Below, piece after piece: positions 45,234 to 57,039 of a stretch of DNA of 64,000 nucleotides; the first letter of the stretch is position 1, and every line of letters starts with the position of its first letter. The position numbers and the translations under genes are program-made. The stretch comes from Anisodus tanguticus (lineage: Eukaryota > Streptophyta > Magnoliopsida > Solanales > Solanaceae). The notes beneath the pieces are model-generated. The model ran no database searches. It saw only the letters and a program-made list of their open reading frames with translations, and had not been told where the DNA came from. Location: the NCBI GenBank assembly GCA_034509755.1, contig CM067541.1, positions 7,428,001 through 7,492,000 on the forward strand. Reading direction: 5' to 3'.

Positions 45234-47640
45234 AATGACAATGGACAGCATGGCCTATTTGCCAGACAAGGAGTTAAGGAAGCATTAGAAAAGAGAACAT
45301 TGGAACATTGACTATGCTTGTCTTGCCTAACAAGATCTAGCTCTCTTTAAATAATTGTAGCTTTCTCTTTTAACTCCTTGCGACGTTAATTGATATACAC
45401 AATTATTACTAAATCAAAATTATCACACAATTATGGCAAAACAAATACTCTACTAATTCCCTATTAGTTAACATGTTTCACTTCTCGAAAGTCAATTTGA
45501 CTAATTTTTAGATTACAATTAAAATAAATTGATCCAATATTTTAAAATTACAATTTAGATATTCAAAAACTATATTAAAAGTAGTATAAATTGCAGTTCC
45601 TCTCATATCAAATGATGAAAAAATATATTTTAAAATATTAATCAAAGCTAATATAATTTGACTCTAAAAAAATGAAACATGACAAGTATATATCTTAGAA
45701 CGGAAGGAGTATGGTTTAGTATGAATACAAAAAAGTTTTTGATTATCACTTACTAGCATATGAAGAAAGCAATCACATATCCATTTGCATGTATATATAA
45801 GGTGTTTAGTTAAACTCATGAACTGATGAAACTAGTTATAAGTATTTTTTTTAATTCATATGCACATTAGTAATCACCAAAAGTGATTATAAATTAAAAT
45901 TAGTCATAAGTTGATCACCTAACTTAAAGTTTTGTAATTTATAAATACTATTAGTTTTATAAAAATCTTTTACGAATTCATTCTTAATATCTTTTGTAAT
46001 CTCTGGAATACTTCTCCTGAAACATACTTCTAACTTTTAGTATCTCTCTACTTATTTCCATCATTGGTCCTTTGTTGTGTGAAATATTTTTAATTTTTTT
46101 GTAAATATATTTAAGGATAATCTTTACTTCATTCTAACAAAGTGTGTATTAATATTCTTTTATCAAACACAATAACTATTCATTATCATCTTGAACACAA
46201 CTTCTATTCAAATACGTAATTGATTATTTATAAAAATAATTTTAGCAAATAAATGTATTTTTTAACACTTAATATTTATCAACTACTTTTCGGCGATTAA
46301 TCCAAACGTGCCTATAGTATATAGTAATCAAAATAAAAAGGATATAATTAGCTGTAAAACAATAAAATAAGTTGCAGCAGATATGCGTTATGTCATTGCA
46401 ACTCTCAATAAAATAAAAAAATGAAGAATTTTAAATTTACAAAAAGGATAGATATTGTTTTGATACATTGGTGATTAATTGGATACAACTACCTCCTCTA
46501 TTATTTTTTGATGACAAACACTAACCAAAAGAAAACAAAAGAGAAGCATAATGATTTGATTGTTATCTGATCTCGTACAGAATTATATCCATAAAAAAGC
46601 CTAGCCATCTTCATACTTCCCCACCAAATAATTAATGAGTTTAAGTAATTTAAAGAATTTGATTATGTCGGTTCAACTTAATAGGTGGATATATACATTT
46701 TATATTCCATATTAAACTTGCTGTGAGTATAAGAATTTATTGTTACAAATTACCTTATAATTTGTTTGGTTAAGCTTTAGAAAGTTAAAATATTAATGAA
46801 ATATCTTTAATAATTTGAGGTGTTTAGTAAATACTCAAAGTGTTTTCTAGCTGTAGATACAATTTCTGTTGTGACTTGTGAAAGATAAATTATAAACTTT
46901 TGCGTCTTCCAAGAAGCAGAAGCAGAAGCAGAAAAAATAAAAAATATCAAGACAGAAATTTTTGACCAAAAATTAATATTTACCAAAACTATCTATCATT
47001 AAGTTAGACTATATATCTATTAATATATTTATATTGATTAATTTTTTAAATGTATTTTATTAAATATTTTAAATTTAACTAAATAATAAAAACTTGATTA
47101 GAGTTTCTTTTATAAAATATTTTAAAACATTTCTCTATTACACAATAATAATTATAATATAAACCTTGATACTGTTATTTCTTTTTTTCATTCGTTTTTA
47201 ACACTCGATTTTTTTTTTTGGAAAGATTCGCCAAACACAAGCAATATTTAATATTAAAAAAACTTCTCAAATGACTTGACCAAAAATACAAAATATGCAT
47301 ATCAAAAATATTTTTTAAAAATTTAACCAAATAAGCTCTTAATTTGATTTTGTAAAAACTTTATATATGACCCGTGCACAAAATTCAAACTCAAAATAAA
47401 TATCCAGTCCTAATTATATATAAAAAAAGGTTAATCCGACCCTAATGGTTCTAATCCATTTAAAATTTGTCACATATATAAGTACACCATTTAAAAGTAA
47501 TTATCTAGACAGCTGGGACCATCATGTCCACCATGAACAAGACCACATATAACCCCAATAGGTCCAACAATTAATCACACAAAACATCCAACCTTCAATG
47601 CACAACGTACAACATAACCAATGCAACAGTTCCTCTTTTT
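45234..47640. other. Intergenic AT-rich region upstream of BRX
   Basis: No exon recognised on either strand. A diverged Stowaway-like end (GAACGGAAGGAGTATGG, inverse of CTCCTTCCGTTC) lies near 45700. Long A/T runs follow. Confidence 0.5.
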
Positions 47641-47800
47641 ACTCACTGTTTATATACACGTTTTCCGTTGGATAACGACGTAATAAATGTCGACGGCGTC
47701 ACGTCCTTCTATAAATTCCTTCATCACTTCCCACGAGTTGTTTATCTTCCTTTTGTCTCCATTCTATATATATATTTATTTCTTCAAAATTACTTGTAAG
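47640..47800 (+). promoter_or_regulatory. Possible BRX core promoter and leader exon
   Basis: TATAAAT at 47710-47716 follows an ACGTC-rich stretch (GTCGACGGCGTCACGTCC). About 30 bp later a pyrimidine-rich stretch (TCTTCCTTTTGTCTCC) begins and ends at a strong donor GTAAGT at 47796. A leader exon spliced to the acceptor at 51918 would fit, but another donor (GAG-GTATGT) at 48130 is also possible. Inference only. Confidence 0.35.
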
Positions 47801-47879
47801 TTTATCTTTTTATATGATTTAATATTTCAACGATTTGCTTAAGGATTTTAATTTCCCTTGCATTTTTCTTTCGTTTTCA

Positions 47880-48135
47880 AATATATAAGAAGAACAGAGC
47901 AAATTAGATTATTGCTATGGACGCCCTTTTTACCGGCGAGTAGCCATTTGAGATATTTATTTTTATACTCCGTCAATTTCACTCCATTTTATGTGATTTG
48001 ATATTATTAATGATTTTCCTTTGCATTTTCTCGCGTTCCTCAATATGTTAGAAGAACAGAGCATCCCGGACGCCATTTTTACCGGTGGATTTCAGATGAT
48101 TAACAGCTCCGGACGGTAGCCATTAGAGGTATGTA
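47880..48135 (+). repeat. Tandem duplication in BRX leader region
   Basis: AGAAGAACAGAGCA, GGACGCC-TTTTTACCGG and GTAGCCATT-GAG occur at 47889-47950 and 48050-48130. A shared stretch before and after (TTCCTTTGCATTTTCTC-like, TTATGTGA) gives a unit of about 160 bp. Confidence 0.7.
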
Positions 48136-48235
48136 TTTTCCTATTCTGTCTAATTTTACTTCAGTTATGTGACCTATTGCTATTTAGTGCGTTAGAGACT
48201 GTACGCAGTTTTTTTTCAAATATTCTTAATAAAGT

Positions 48236-48626
48236 ACTCCTTCCGTTGCAAAAGATTGATAATTTTCGTTTTTGAGAGTTAAACGAGTTATTTTTTCACA
48301 GTAATTTTTGTCAAATGTCTTTTAAATATATAAATTATTAATTATGATGACTTATACTATTTTTACGTAGTTTCTATATAGGTAAATTTTATTTCACAAA
48401 ATTCAAAGATTTTATTTTAACACACGGTCAAAATTATAAGATTTGATTCTCAAAAAGCAAAAAATGTCTTTTGGGAGGAGGACTATTTATTTAGTTTCTA
48501 AATATCTTAATTTATTTGAAAAAGTTTGAAGAATGTAGTTCGAGTTCAAGTCAAAAAGGCAAAAATTAAGTAGTTTCAATCTCGTATTCTAAATTTAGTC
48601 ACATAAAAAATGAGTCGGAGGAGTAC
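48236..48626. mobile_element. Stowaway-like MITE
   Basis: Left AGTACTCCTTCCGTTGC and right (inverse) AGTACTCCTCCGACTC. The AT-rich body includes an internal GGAGGAGGACTATTTATTTAG that may be a second end. Confidence 0.5.
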
Positions 48627-48629
48627 TAA

Positions 48630-49950
48630 ATTCTAAATTATTAGTACTACGTAGTACGTACTTACTTCCTTTTCACCATTTTTATGGGATAATGGTCTGA
48701 AACAAGGTATGCGTATAAATCTATCCAGTTCATGCTATTTCTCTCTAGCACAATGCATATATCAGGTCACTCAGAGTTTTTCATTAAAAAAATTTTAAAT
48801 ATAAAAAAATAAATTATTGAAGAAATTAAGAAAATTCAACATCTACTCTATATAAACAAAATAATTTTAGCTTTATATAAATTATTATGTAATTAAATAT
48901 CCGATGAAGACGGTTCAAATAAACCCTATGGCACCCCTAGCTTCGGCCCTCTCACTCTTCAATAGAACATAAATACTCCATGCTATTTCAAATAAACTTG
49001 TGCGTAAAACAAACCCTTATAGTTCGGTCTTTTATTGGATTCCGAGCACCGGAATTTTAGTGAACCGGACTGGTTTTTCTTTAGAAAGAGTTCACCTAGT
49101 GTTGGTGGCGTTTTGGGTTTGATGATATTGTTAACTTTATATATTCATGGTTAGGTTAGTCACTGTCGAGAAAGAGTAGGATATTATTATATTGTTAAAT
49201 AATTTGTCTGTTTGTCTATTCCTGCTACTGCATGCCACTGCTACTTAATTCCTTTTCCCCTCTTTTACAGTGCTCTGTACTTGTAGGTAGTGTAAAAAGG
49301 GTGTGATTATTAAGGATCGAGATAATTATTTCGAAATTAAATTTGCAATGAGTTAATTCTATATCTTATTAGGATAAAATTTTGAGATAATTAATTCAGA
49401 ATTATATTGTTATTTTTATTCTATATCGAAGGTGGGATAACAACTATGAGATAAATAGTTTCGGGAAAATCAATCTCAAGATATGTTTCCAACTAAGTGA
49501 GTAGTGAGGTTATTAAGCTTATAAGCTGGTTAATTTATTTTATAAGTACAGTTAAATTTATTTGCTTATTAGTCAGAGAGGTGGAGTCATAATGTAAACT
49601 TTGTGAGTTTTAAGTTTTGAGATAGTGACATTGCATGTTAGTAACTAGATTTCAAGTTTAGTAGGCGTTTGCTAATAGGTTTCATATATTTTTTACTTTA
49701 TTTAAAATTTATGAAGCTCGAGTTGAAACTGAAATTATGTTTGGTTATACATTTTATAAAGGAGAAAAGAGAATACTTTATTTAAAGTTTATGAAGATCG
49801 AGTTGAAAAACATGTTTGGAGCACTTTCCCAAATCTAAAATAACCAAACAATGAATTTAAAATAATTGAAAAGTTATTATGGAAAAAAGTGAATATTCTT
49901 GTTGCTTTGTTTTTGTTTTTGCTTTGTTTATGATTATGCTCTCTCTTGAG
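48630..49950. other. Probable BRX leader intron or upstream DNA
   Basis: AT-rich. At 49300-49500 there is a decayed GGATAA-rich MITE-like stretch similar to 52313-52490. No coding exon seen. Confidence 0.4.
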
Positions 49951-49954
49951 CTGA

Positions 49955-50045
49955 GTGTCTCTCGGAATCAATCGCTATACCTATCAAGGTAGAGATAAGG
50001 TCTGCGTACACTCTACTCTCCCGAACACGTTGTTGGATTTCAGTT
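49955..50045 (+). repeat. TS-type SINE fragment
   Basis: CTCTCGGAATCAATCGC, AAGGTAGAGATAAGGTCTG and CGTACACTCTACTC, ending CGTTGTTGG. Confidence 0.75.
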
Positions 50046-51191
50046 ATTGTTTTAAACTAAAGCTACTAGTTTCTATCAAGTACTTACATCTACTTTTAGC
50101 TCCACCCCAACTTATAAAAGCCAAAAGTTTTCTCGTTTCGTAAACATCAAGAATGTTTATCAATACATTTCATTAAATATATTAGTAATTGTTTGTTATT
50201 AATTTCAAACACTTTTTCTAAATACGTAATTGTTTATTTGTAAGTTGATTTCAACACTTACCATATTTTTTCAACACTTAAATATTTAACAACTATTTTT
50301 AATCAGCTAAATATATGCGTAGAAATGTCGGTTCTAGTCTTTGTTGTACAACAACAATATATTCTAATGAGATCCCAAAATGTGAGTCTGAAAAGGATAG
50401 ATTGTACGCATAATTTAATCATACGAATATAGAAAGACCGTTTAAAACCATCTGCTTTTCTTTATTCTTTCTTTTTTGGGTTTCTGGGCATACTTGCACA
50501 TTATAGCAAGTACAGAAGGACACCACTTGCTATTTTGAGCGTTCAATTTTTAACTATGTCATTTTCGTCCTTTAGAAACTCAAGTATTTTTGGTATATAC
50601 AAGTTGGAGTCGTGCCTAACTCCCCCGTCACAAGGAAGGAGTGTTGAAAATAATAAAAAAAATCTCATCCCTTTTCTTATTATTGCTTAAAAAATTATTA
50701 ATTAATTAAATCACTCATAAAATAATTAAAGATAATGCTTTATATTAATTAGTATTAACTAGCTAATTTGCTGTTAGAATTTAAAATTTTAGTAACTTTT
50801 TTCCTTTTTCCTTCTACTGTTGAGGCTTTGTATTTTGGGTGTTGAAGAATATGATTGACAAGTACACTAATTAATGTCAGCATATTTTTTAGTATAAGGT
50901 ACCAGAATATTATATCGCTTATTCTTAATGAAAAAAGATGATCCTTTCGATTTGGAAGATAATTTCAGTTAATGTTTCCTTTTATATATACATTGTCCAA
51001 TATATTGTTCTTTTCTAGTCAGCATAGTGGTCCCAATCTTTACAAATGTCCTTGCACTCAATTGTACCTAAAAGCGTGACTTAATGATCAAAAGATAGCA
51101 TGTTAATAATTAACTTGTTGAATTACTTTTCTAGTTCATTACCTAGAACTTTAATGGATCAATTTGTATTTTTTTAAAGTTCCTTTCAAAT

Positions 51192-51315
51192 CTACAACAA
51201 CAACAACAAACATACCAAGTGTAATCCACGAGTGGGGTTTGTGAATGGTAGGATGTACACAAACATTACTTTTACCTTTACATGTAAGAGAGGTTGTTTT
51301 CGATAGATAATCGAC
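51192..51315 (-). repeat. TS-type SINE
   Basis: Inverse reading: ACCTCTCTTACATG, then TGTACATCCTACCATTC and ACTCGTGGATTACACTTGG with a (GTT)n end. Confidence 0.8.
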
Positions 51316-51652
51316 TCAAAAGAAATGTACTCGTGTGCATAAATATAGGAAGAAAAAGAGACAATAAAATAACAAATATGCAAAATTCCTTTCAAATCTG
51401 TCCATAAATATTAAAGTGTGGACGGAGTTACATAAATTTTGAATAGTTTTGGTGCCCCTGGATTTACAAGACCAAAAGTAAATCCAGCTTTCATCATTTG
51501 CTATTTAATGTTTTTACCTCAAAAGATTATGACTAGAAATAAATGCATATTCTCCCAATATCTCGTAATATTCAACATCACAGCTCTGCATTGTTATTAA
51601 AGGAAGTTTTTTTTTTTTGTAATTTGAATTTGAAATAAATATTAGAAATCAG

Positions 51653-51875
51653 TGTTATATGATTGAAATGTTTTACTTAAGCGAGGGTCTATAGGAAACA
51701 ACATTTGTGCGTACACTCTACCCTCTTCAAATTTCACTTGTGGAATTATACTGATTATGTTATTGTTGTGTTATATGATTGAAATGTTTTACTTAAGCCA
51801 TGGGCTATTTTCAGGGTCTATCGAAAATAGCCCCTCCCAGATTCCACTGACTATGTTGTTGTTGTGTTATATGAT
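51653..51875 (+). repeat. Two TS-type SINE fragments between repeated targets
   Basis: The phrase TGTTATATGATTGAAATG, followed by TTTTACTTAAGC, occurs at 51653 and 51768, and its first 13 bases again near 51864. Between them are SINE 3' parts (GCGTACACTCTACCCTC; GATTCCACTGACTATG, each with a GTTGTTG end). Confidence 0.8.
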
Positions 51876-51979
51876 TGTTTATTTATGTTTCATAATTCAT
51901 TTATTTTTTTATTTGCAGTTAGAAGGAGAAAGGAAAATATACAGAGTAGAACAGAAGAACAAAATAGAAGGGAATTAAA

Positions 51980-54900
51980 ATGTTGACATGTATCACATGT
52001 AAGCAAAAGGTTGAAGATGATGGTGGAGAAGAAGGTCCTCATGGGTCTCCCTATACTAAAGATTCTGTTAAAAGCCTCACAGCACAGGTTCTCTACTACC
52101 CCTACGCCCTCCTTTACTCTATTCCTGTTAGCACTTTTTATCTTTTCTTTTTTAATTGTAATGTCAATTGTCATGCCCCTGATTATTCTATTGGATAATT
52201 TTGTTCGACAAGACTTAGACAGATAAAGAGAACTTATGTTTTTGTAAACCTTTACGGTAATTTGAACCATGGTCTCTATAGATTTCACCAACTTTATTGA
52301 CACTACGGGGTCGTTTGGTTGGAAACAAGATATCTCGAGGATAATTAATTTTGGAATTAGTTATTTTATCCTGGGATAAAATAAGACTACAATTCCGGGA
52401 TAATTAATCTCGGGATTAGTTATACTATAATTTTATTTCAACCAAATATAGGATAAACATATTTCAAATTTAATCTCAGGATAATGCTCTTCCTATTTGT
52501 TTTCTCGGCTTTCTTCTGCCCAACCGAACGAAGTTGTTGCAACTCGATGTAATATTTAAATATAAAGTCCCATTGTCACAAAAGCTCTTATCTCCCCTAA
52601 CTTAAGATTTGAGATCCTACCGAAGAAAATGAATAGTCCACTCCCGTTGGAATACAAACTAAAAAAGAAAGGAAGAGATAAGTTATACAATATGACTACA
52701 TTGCTTCATTGGCATTCTCACTTGTTGCAGTTTACCATCACAAAATGAAAGGGAAATGCTATCAGGCATTAGCTATAAGCTTTTGTTGGTTAATTTGATG
52801 GTATGTGAACCAAGTATCTACTGACATCTAGATCTTAATATACCTGAAAATAACAACAAGGGGTGGTGGCGCAGTTGGCTAGCGCGTAGGTCTCATAGCT
52901 TCTGAGTTATCCTGAGGTCGAGAGTTCGACCCTCTCTCACCCCATAAAACATGTCTTTTTCTTATTTTTATACCGTTTATTACTTCATAAGCCATGGTTA
53001 TTCAACTCAGGATTCTTTCTTGCTCTGTAATATGCCCCAGCAGAGTTGTGATGTTGAAAATATTTTCTGCTTTGATCACAACATCTTTGTTGCTCATTCG
53101 AGTTCATGGCATAACTTATGCCGCATAAGGTACAATTTTTTTTTGTGACGTGTGTAAACTAAGTTTAAGTAGATGCTTATCAAAGATATTGTTCTACTTT
53201 GTGATTCAAGTACCATTTCCTACATGGATTTGACCAAATTTTGGCCATGGGATTTTCTACCTGTCTCTTACTGTCACAAGAACCTTAAGGTATGAAATCT
53301 CTAGTTCATCATCTTATCAAGAACCCATCTTCCTAATTATTTAGTAATTGTAGTATCCTGATACCACAATTTGATATTCCATCAAGTACTTATAGCATAA
53401 GTACCGAGAAACTTTGTGCACCAAGGTTTAAGTAGATGGAAAGAAATCATTTGCTTCTTATTTCTATTAGAATTTGACCTCTGGATTTTCATTCACTTCC
53501 TTGTCCACTAGACCACACTCTATATATTATTATGAACCTTTTGTTTTAATCATTTGCAGATAAAGGATATAGCATTGAAGGTCTCTGGTGCTTATAGGTG
53601 CAAGCCAAGTAATGCCAATAGCAGTTACAAGAAAGGGCATAGACCATATCCATATCCAGATTTTGATGCAATCTCAGGAGGAGTTTTATACAATTACCAA
53701 ACAGGAAGTTCAAACTCTACTCCGGCTTGGGATTTTACAAGTACTGGTCATCTCCAAACACCAGCTCGGACTGATTCTAGATTAAGTGATGTGATGCTTG
53801 AAGATGAACAGGAGGCTAAAGAGTGGACAGCACAAGTGGAGCCTGGAATTCAGATTACTTTTGGTTCTCTCCCTCACGGTGGAAATGAGCTTAAAAGAAT
53901 CAGATTTAGGTATCTATTCATCATCTCTTACCCCCTCTTTTTTTCATTTTATATGGCAGTGTTTGGGAAGGTGGAAATTTAAGAAAGAACAGAAGATCTT
54001 AAGCACATATCTGAAGTACCTTTAGAACTCGTGGTCTTCAATAAGCTATTATATTTCTATACCTAAAAGAGCATGTGCTTAAGGGTAAAGTCGAAAGTTT
54101 AGAGTCAAACAGTTTACAAAAACAGAAAGTTGTCATTCTTTACGGAATAGATCGAAAAGGAAAAAGTGTCATTAGAATGGAACAGAGAGAATATCATTTT
54201 ATACTAGTAAACTGAAGAATATGAGAAACATGATATGGAAACAAACTTCTTCGAATAATGCTGATAAATAGATAACGAAGATTCATATAACCAAATCCCA
54301 ACTAGTTTGGAATAGAAGCGTAGTTGTTGTTCTTTGTACTAGTAAACTAAAGAGTAGGTGGAACATGACATGGAAATAATCTTATCTGATAGTGCTGATC
54401 CATATACTAATCACAACTAGCTTGGGATTGAAACGTACATAGTGGTTGTTCTTTGTTGAAACAACTATTGTTTGACATTAATTTGACTTGTTATATTTAT
54501 CTGAAGTCGGGACGTGTTCAACAAATGGCAAGCTCAAAGATGGTGGGGTGACAATTATGACAGAATTATGGAGCTTTACAATGTTCAGAGATTCAATAAG
54601 CAAGCTCTTCACACACCCTCACAGTCTGAGGATGGGGTATGGCTGCTTCACCTTCTTGTAATTTATTTATTTAATCTAGATCACCAATTATAAATCCATG
54701 CACATTAGCTTAAGTATACTCATGAACAGCCATAGTTTACCGGTGCATCTACTTTTCGTACAAAGTAGGAATTAGCTTAACTCTTAGTTCAATTGTTAAA
54801 AGTAGGAATTTAAGATCCTTTTCTGCAGAGAGATTCAAATTATTCTTCAAGGCCTGGATCTGCAAGGGAATTCCAACAATATAATGCTGGATTAGGTGCT

Positions 54901-55465
54901 CATGCCCCTGGTTTCCCAAAGGGTAGTGAGGCATCAAGAACGACAACCTCCTCTAGAGACGAGGCTTCAGTTTCTGTAAGTAATGCTAGTGACATGGAGT
55001 CAGAATGGATAGAGCAAGATGAACCTGGAGTGTGTATAACCATCAGACAATTAGCTGATGGCACTAGAGAGCTACGTCGCGTCAGATTCAGGTATTGCAC
55101 AACTTCTGTTCTATTTTGTTCTAAGGTTGCCACATTAGTTATCTCATAAGAAGAAGAAAAGAGGTTCTGTCTAATTTCAAGTATTCAATTTCACCAATAA
55201 GATACAGTGACTTACCTCACATTTAGTATTGCAACAAAAAGACTTTATCTCAGAGAAGTTTGAAGAAAATTTTGGGATTCATCTGTATCATATCTATTCT
55301 AGCTTTTTATAATCTGTTTCAAGCTTTCCAGGACAAGTCATTGCAATTTCAACTGCCATTTCTCTAACTTTTTCTCGTTTACTCAGCCGCGAAAAATTTG
55401 GGGAGCTGAACGCAAAACAGTGGTGGGAGCAGAACTGGGAGAGAATACAAGAACAATACCTTTAG
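51980..55465 (+). CDS. BRX: BREVIS RADIX family protein, two BRX domains
   Basis: Joined CDS 51980-52087, 53560-53909, 54507-54636, 54829-55091, 55387-55465; 930 nt, 309 residues, all introns GT-AG. The N-terminus MLTCITCKQK carries Cys4 and Cys7, the place of the palmitoylation site that tethers BRX to the plasma membrane. The KSLTAQIKDIALKVSGAYR segment is the conserved second N-terminal motif. BRX domain 1 spans about 124-180 (EWTAQVEPGIQITF, RDVFNKWQAQRWW) and domain 2 about 253-309 (SEWIEQDEPGVCITI, FGELNAKQWWEQNWERI). Family knowledge: BRX proteins act at the cell cortex with PAX/D6PK-type kinases in auxin efflux and vascular development, and also enter the nucleus. Slightly shorter than the Arabidopsis protein. 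An acceptor at 51918 just upstream suggests a leader intron. Confidence 0.95.
52313..52490. mobile_element. Tourist-like MITE in BRX intron 1
   Basis: Left end GGGGTCGTTTGGTTGGAAAC; body rich in CTCGGGATTAGTTAT / GGATAATTAATCT repeats; inner end near TTTCAACCAAATATAGGATA. The GGTCGTTTGGTT terminus matches common plant PIF/Harbinger-type MITEs. The right limit is unclear. Confidence 0.6.
52860..52944 (+). tRNA. trnM-CAU: tRNA-Met (CAT, elongator) with 11-nt intron
   Basis: Acceptor stem GGGGTGG pairs with TCACCCC (one G-T). The D arm has AGTTGGCTAGCGC; anticodon CAT at 52894-52896; T arm GAGAGTTCGACCCTCTC. An 11-nt intron (GCTTCTGAGTT, 52898-52908) lies one base after the anticodon, as in plant elongator tRNA-Met genes. 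The mature product would be 74 nt including the discriminator A. It lies within BRX intron 1, same strand; a T-run (TTTTTCTTATTTTTAT) at about 52953 can end Pol III transcription. Confidence 0.95.
54205..54465 (+). repeat. Tandem Au-like SINE copies in BRX intron 2
   Basis: Two copies of about 130 bp. Each starts AGTAAACT-AAGA, includes GAACATGA-ATGGAAA and ends in AACTAG-TTGGGATTGAAACGT or AACTAGTTTGGAATAGAAGC plus GTTGTTCTTTGT. The CAACTAGTTTGGGATTGAGGC-like tail is the mark of the plant Au SINE. Confidence 0.6.
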
Positions 55466-56240
55466 ATCATGTATTCAATATTAAATTATCAGCATTTTCC
55501 ACAACATATCAGGATATTCAAAATGGAATATTTTGCCATCCTCGAAGCAAAGTTAAAATCACCTCCTATGATATGACAAGGGTGACAAAGCCATGATTTG
55601 AATCTTGTGGGTTCTAAATTTTATGATAGTGACATCAGGTGTTAGTAACTGGGTTTAGAGTAAAGCTACTAGTTCGGTCGAATCCGTGCCTGACCTTCTA
55701 GCTCCAGCCCTGCAGATTTCTGGTGGTAAAAGAGATTAAACTATGTTACTATTTGATGTATATAGTTTTCATTAGAGAATGGGTCCATTCCACAGGGGAA
55801 AACCCCAGATTTTTCATGGCATTTTTTTATCTCTAATTATACATGTCTTTGCCAAATGCTTTTGGGGCTTGTATTTGCCTTCCGATTTCTTACTTTTATT
55901 CCTTCGTGGATCTATCTAAAGAGAACGAAAAAGATGTTTGAGGATTAGTATTGATGACTTTAACTAATTTGCAATTAAGGCATAGTTCTTCCTTTTTTTT
56001 TAGTTTCTGATTTTGTTACGATTCTTGCCACCCCAGAGTGAAATGTCTTCAATGGAGTGAGGCAACAATTCAATGCTGCAGCATTGATAATTTGTAACTG
56101 TGGTGAACAATACGTCGTATAAAGGTGTTGCAGTGCTAAAACTCAGTGGATAATAGGCTCGTCTCTCTATCATTCTTCACTTAAATGCCTTGGGGGTGAC
56201 ACATATTATAATGAGATTCTTTTATCTGCTTAATATACTG
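55466..56240 (+). other. Probable BRX 3' UTR and downstream spacer
   Basis: No further coding exon seen. A few AATAAA-like signals occur (AATATTAAATT region near 55485). The limit is not visible. Confidence 0.4.
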
Positions 56241-56689
56241 TAAGGGTGTGTTTGGTATGAAAGAAAATATTTTCCATGAAAAATGTTCTAAAAAATGTTT
56301 TCTTGAAAAATAAGTGAGCTTCTAAGTTCTAACTTGTTTTCTAGTGTTTGGTAAGTAAATAAAAGAAAATATTATTCAAAGAGCATTTATATATATCTAG
56401 AAAAATACTATAGGGATGGAATGGGGTAGGGAGTGGGGATTTCGGAAAATACTTACGCTAGCCTCACTACCCCCACCACCACCACTCCAGGCACCCACCC
56501 ACCCTCCACCACCCACCCCACACAACCAAATCCCACCCCACCCAATCACCCTCGAACGCACTTCATCTTCACCCACCCCTACCCCAGTACACCCACCACA
56601 CCCACCCTAACCCCACATCACCGTTCCCCCCTCCCCATTTTCAATTTTTTTCTTACCTCCACCCCGCTTGTTTGCCCCCCCCCCCCCCC

Positions 56690-56700
56690 AAACCCAACTC
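56690..56700. other. C-rich low-complexity tract
   Basis: 56455-56715 is almost pure C with A/T punctuation (ACCCACCC-type), including a run of about 14 C near 56677. Proline-rich frames here are composition artefacts. Confidence 0.8.
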
Positions 56701-57039
56701 ATCCACACCAAATTTAACCACGTAAAATTTTTATAAAAGTAAATTAAAAAATATGAATTAGAAAATTCGGGGGAGGGGGCATTGGGTGGTGTAGAAGAAA
56801 AAAAAATTAAAACTCTTTTTTTAAAAGATTAAATATTTTTGGAGGGGTAGTGGGGTGTTGTGGTCGAGAAGGGGGGTTGGGGTGTAGAAACAAAAAAAAT
56901 AAAAACTATTTTTTAAAATTATTTTGGAGGGGTGGTGAAGTGTTGGGGTCGGGGGATTGGGGGTTGGGAGAGTGTGTGGTGTGAAAACAAAAAAATAAAA
57001 TCTCTTTCTTAAAAAAAATTAAATGTTTTTGGAGGGGCA

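Noticed and set aside
56416..56717. Proline-rich frames (extensin-like appearance)
   Set aside because: Two overlapping frames both Pro/Thr/His-rich because the DNA is a C-rich low-complexity tract; no signal peptide or YxP repeats.
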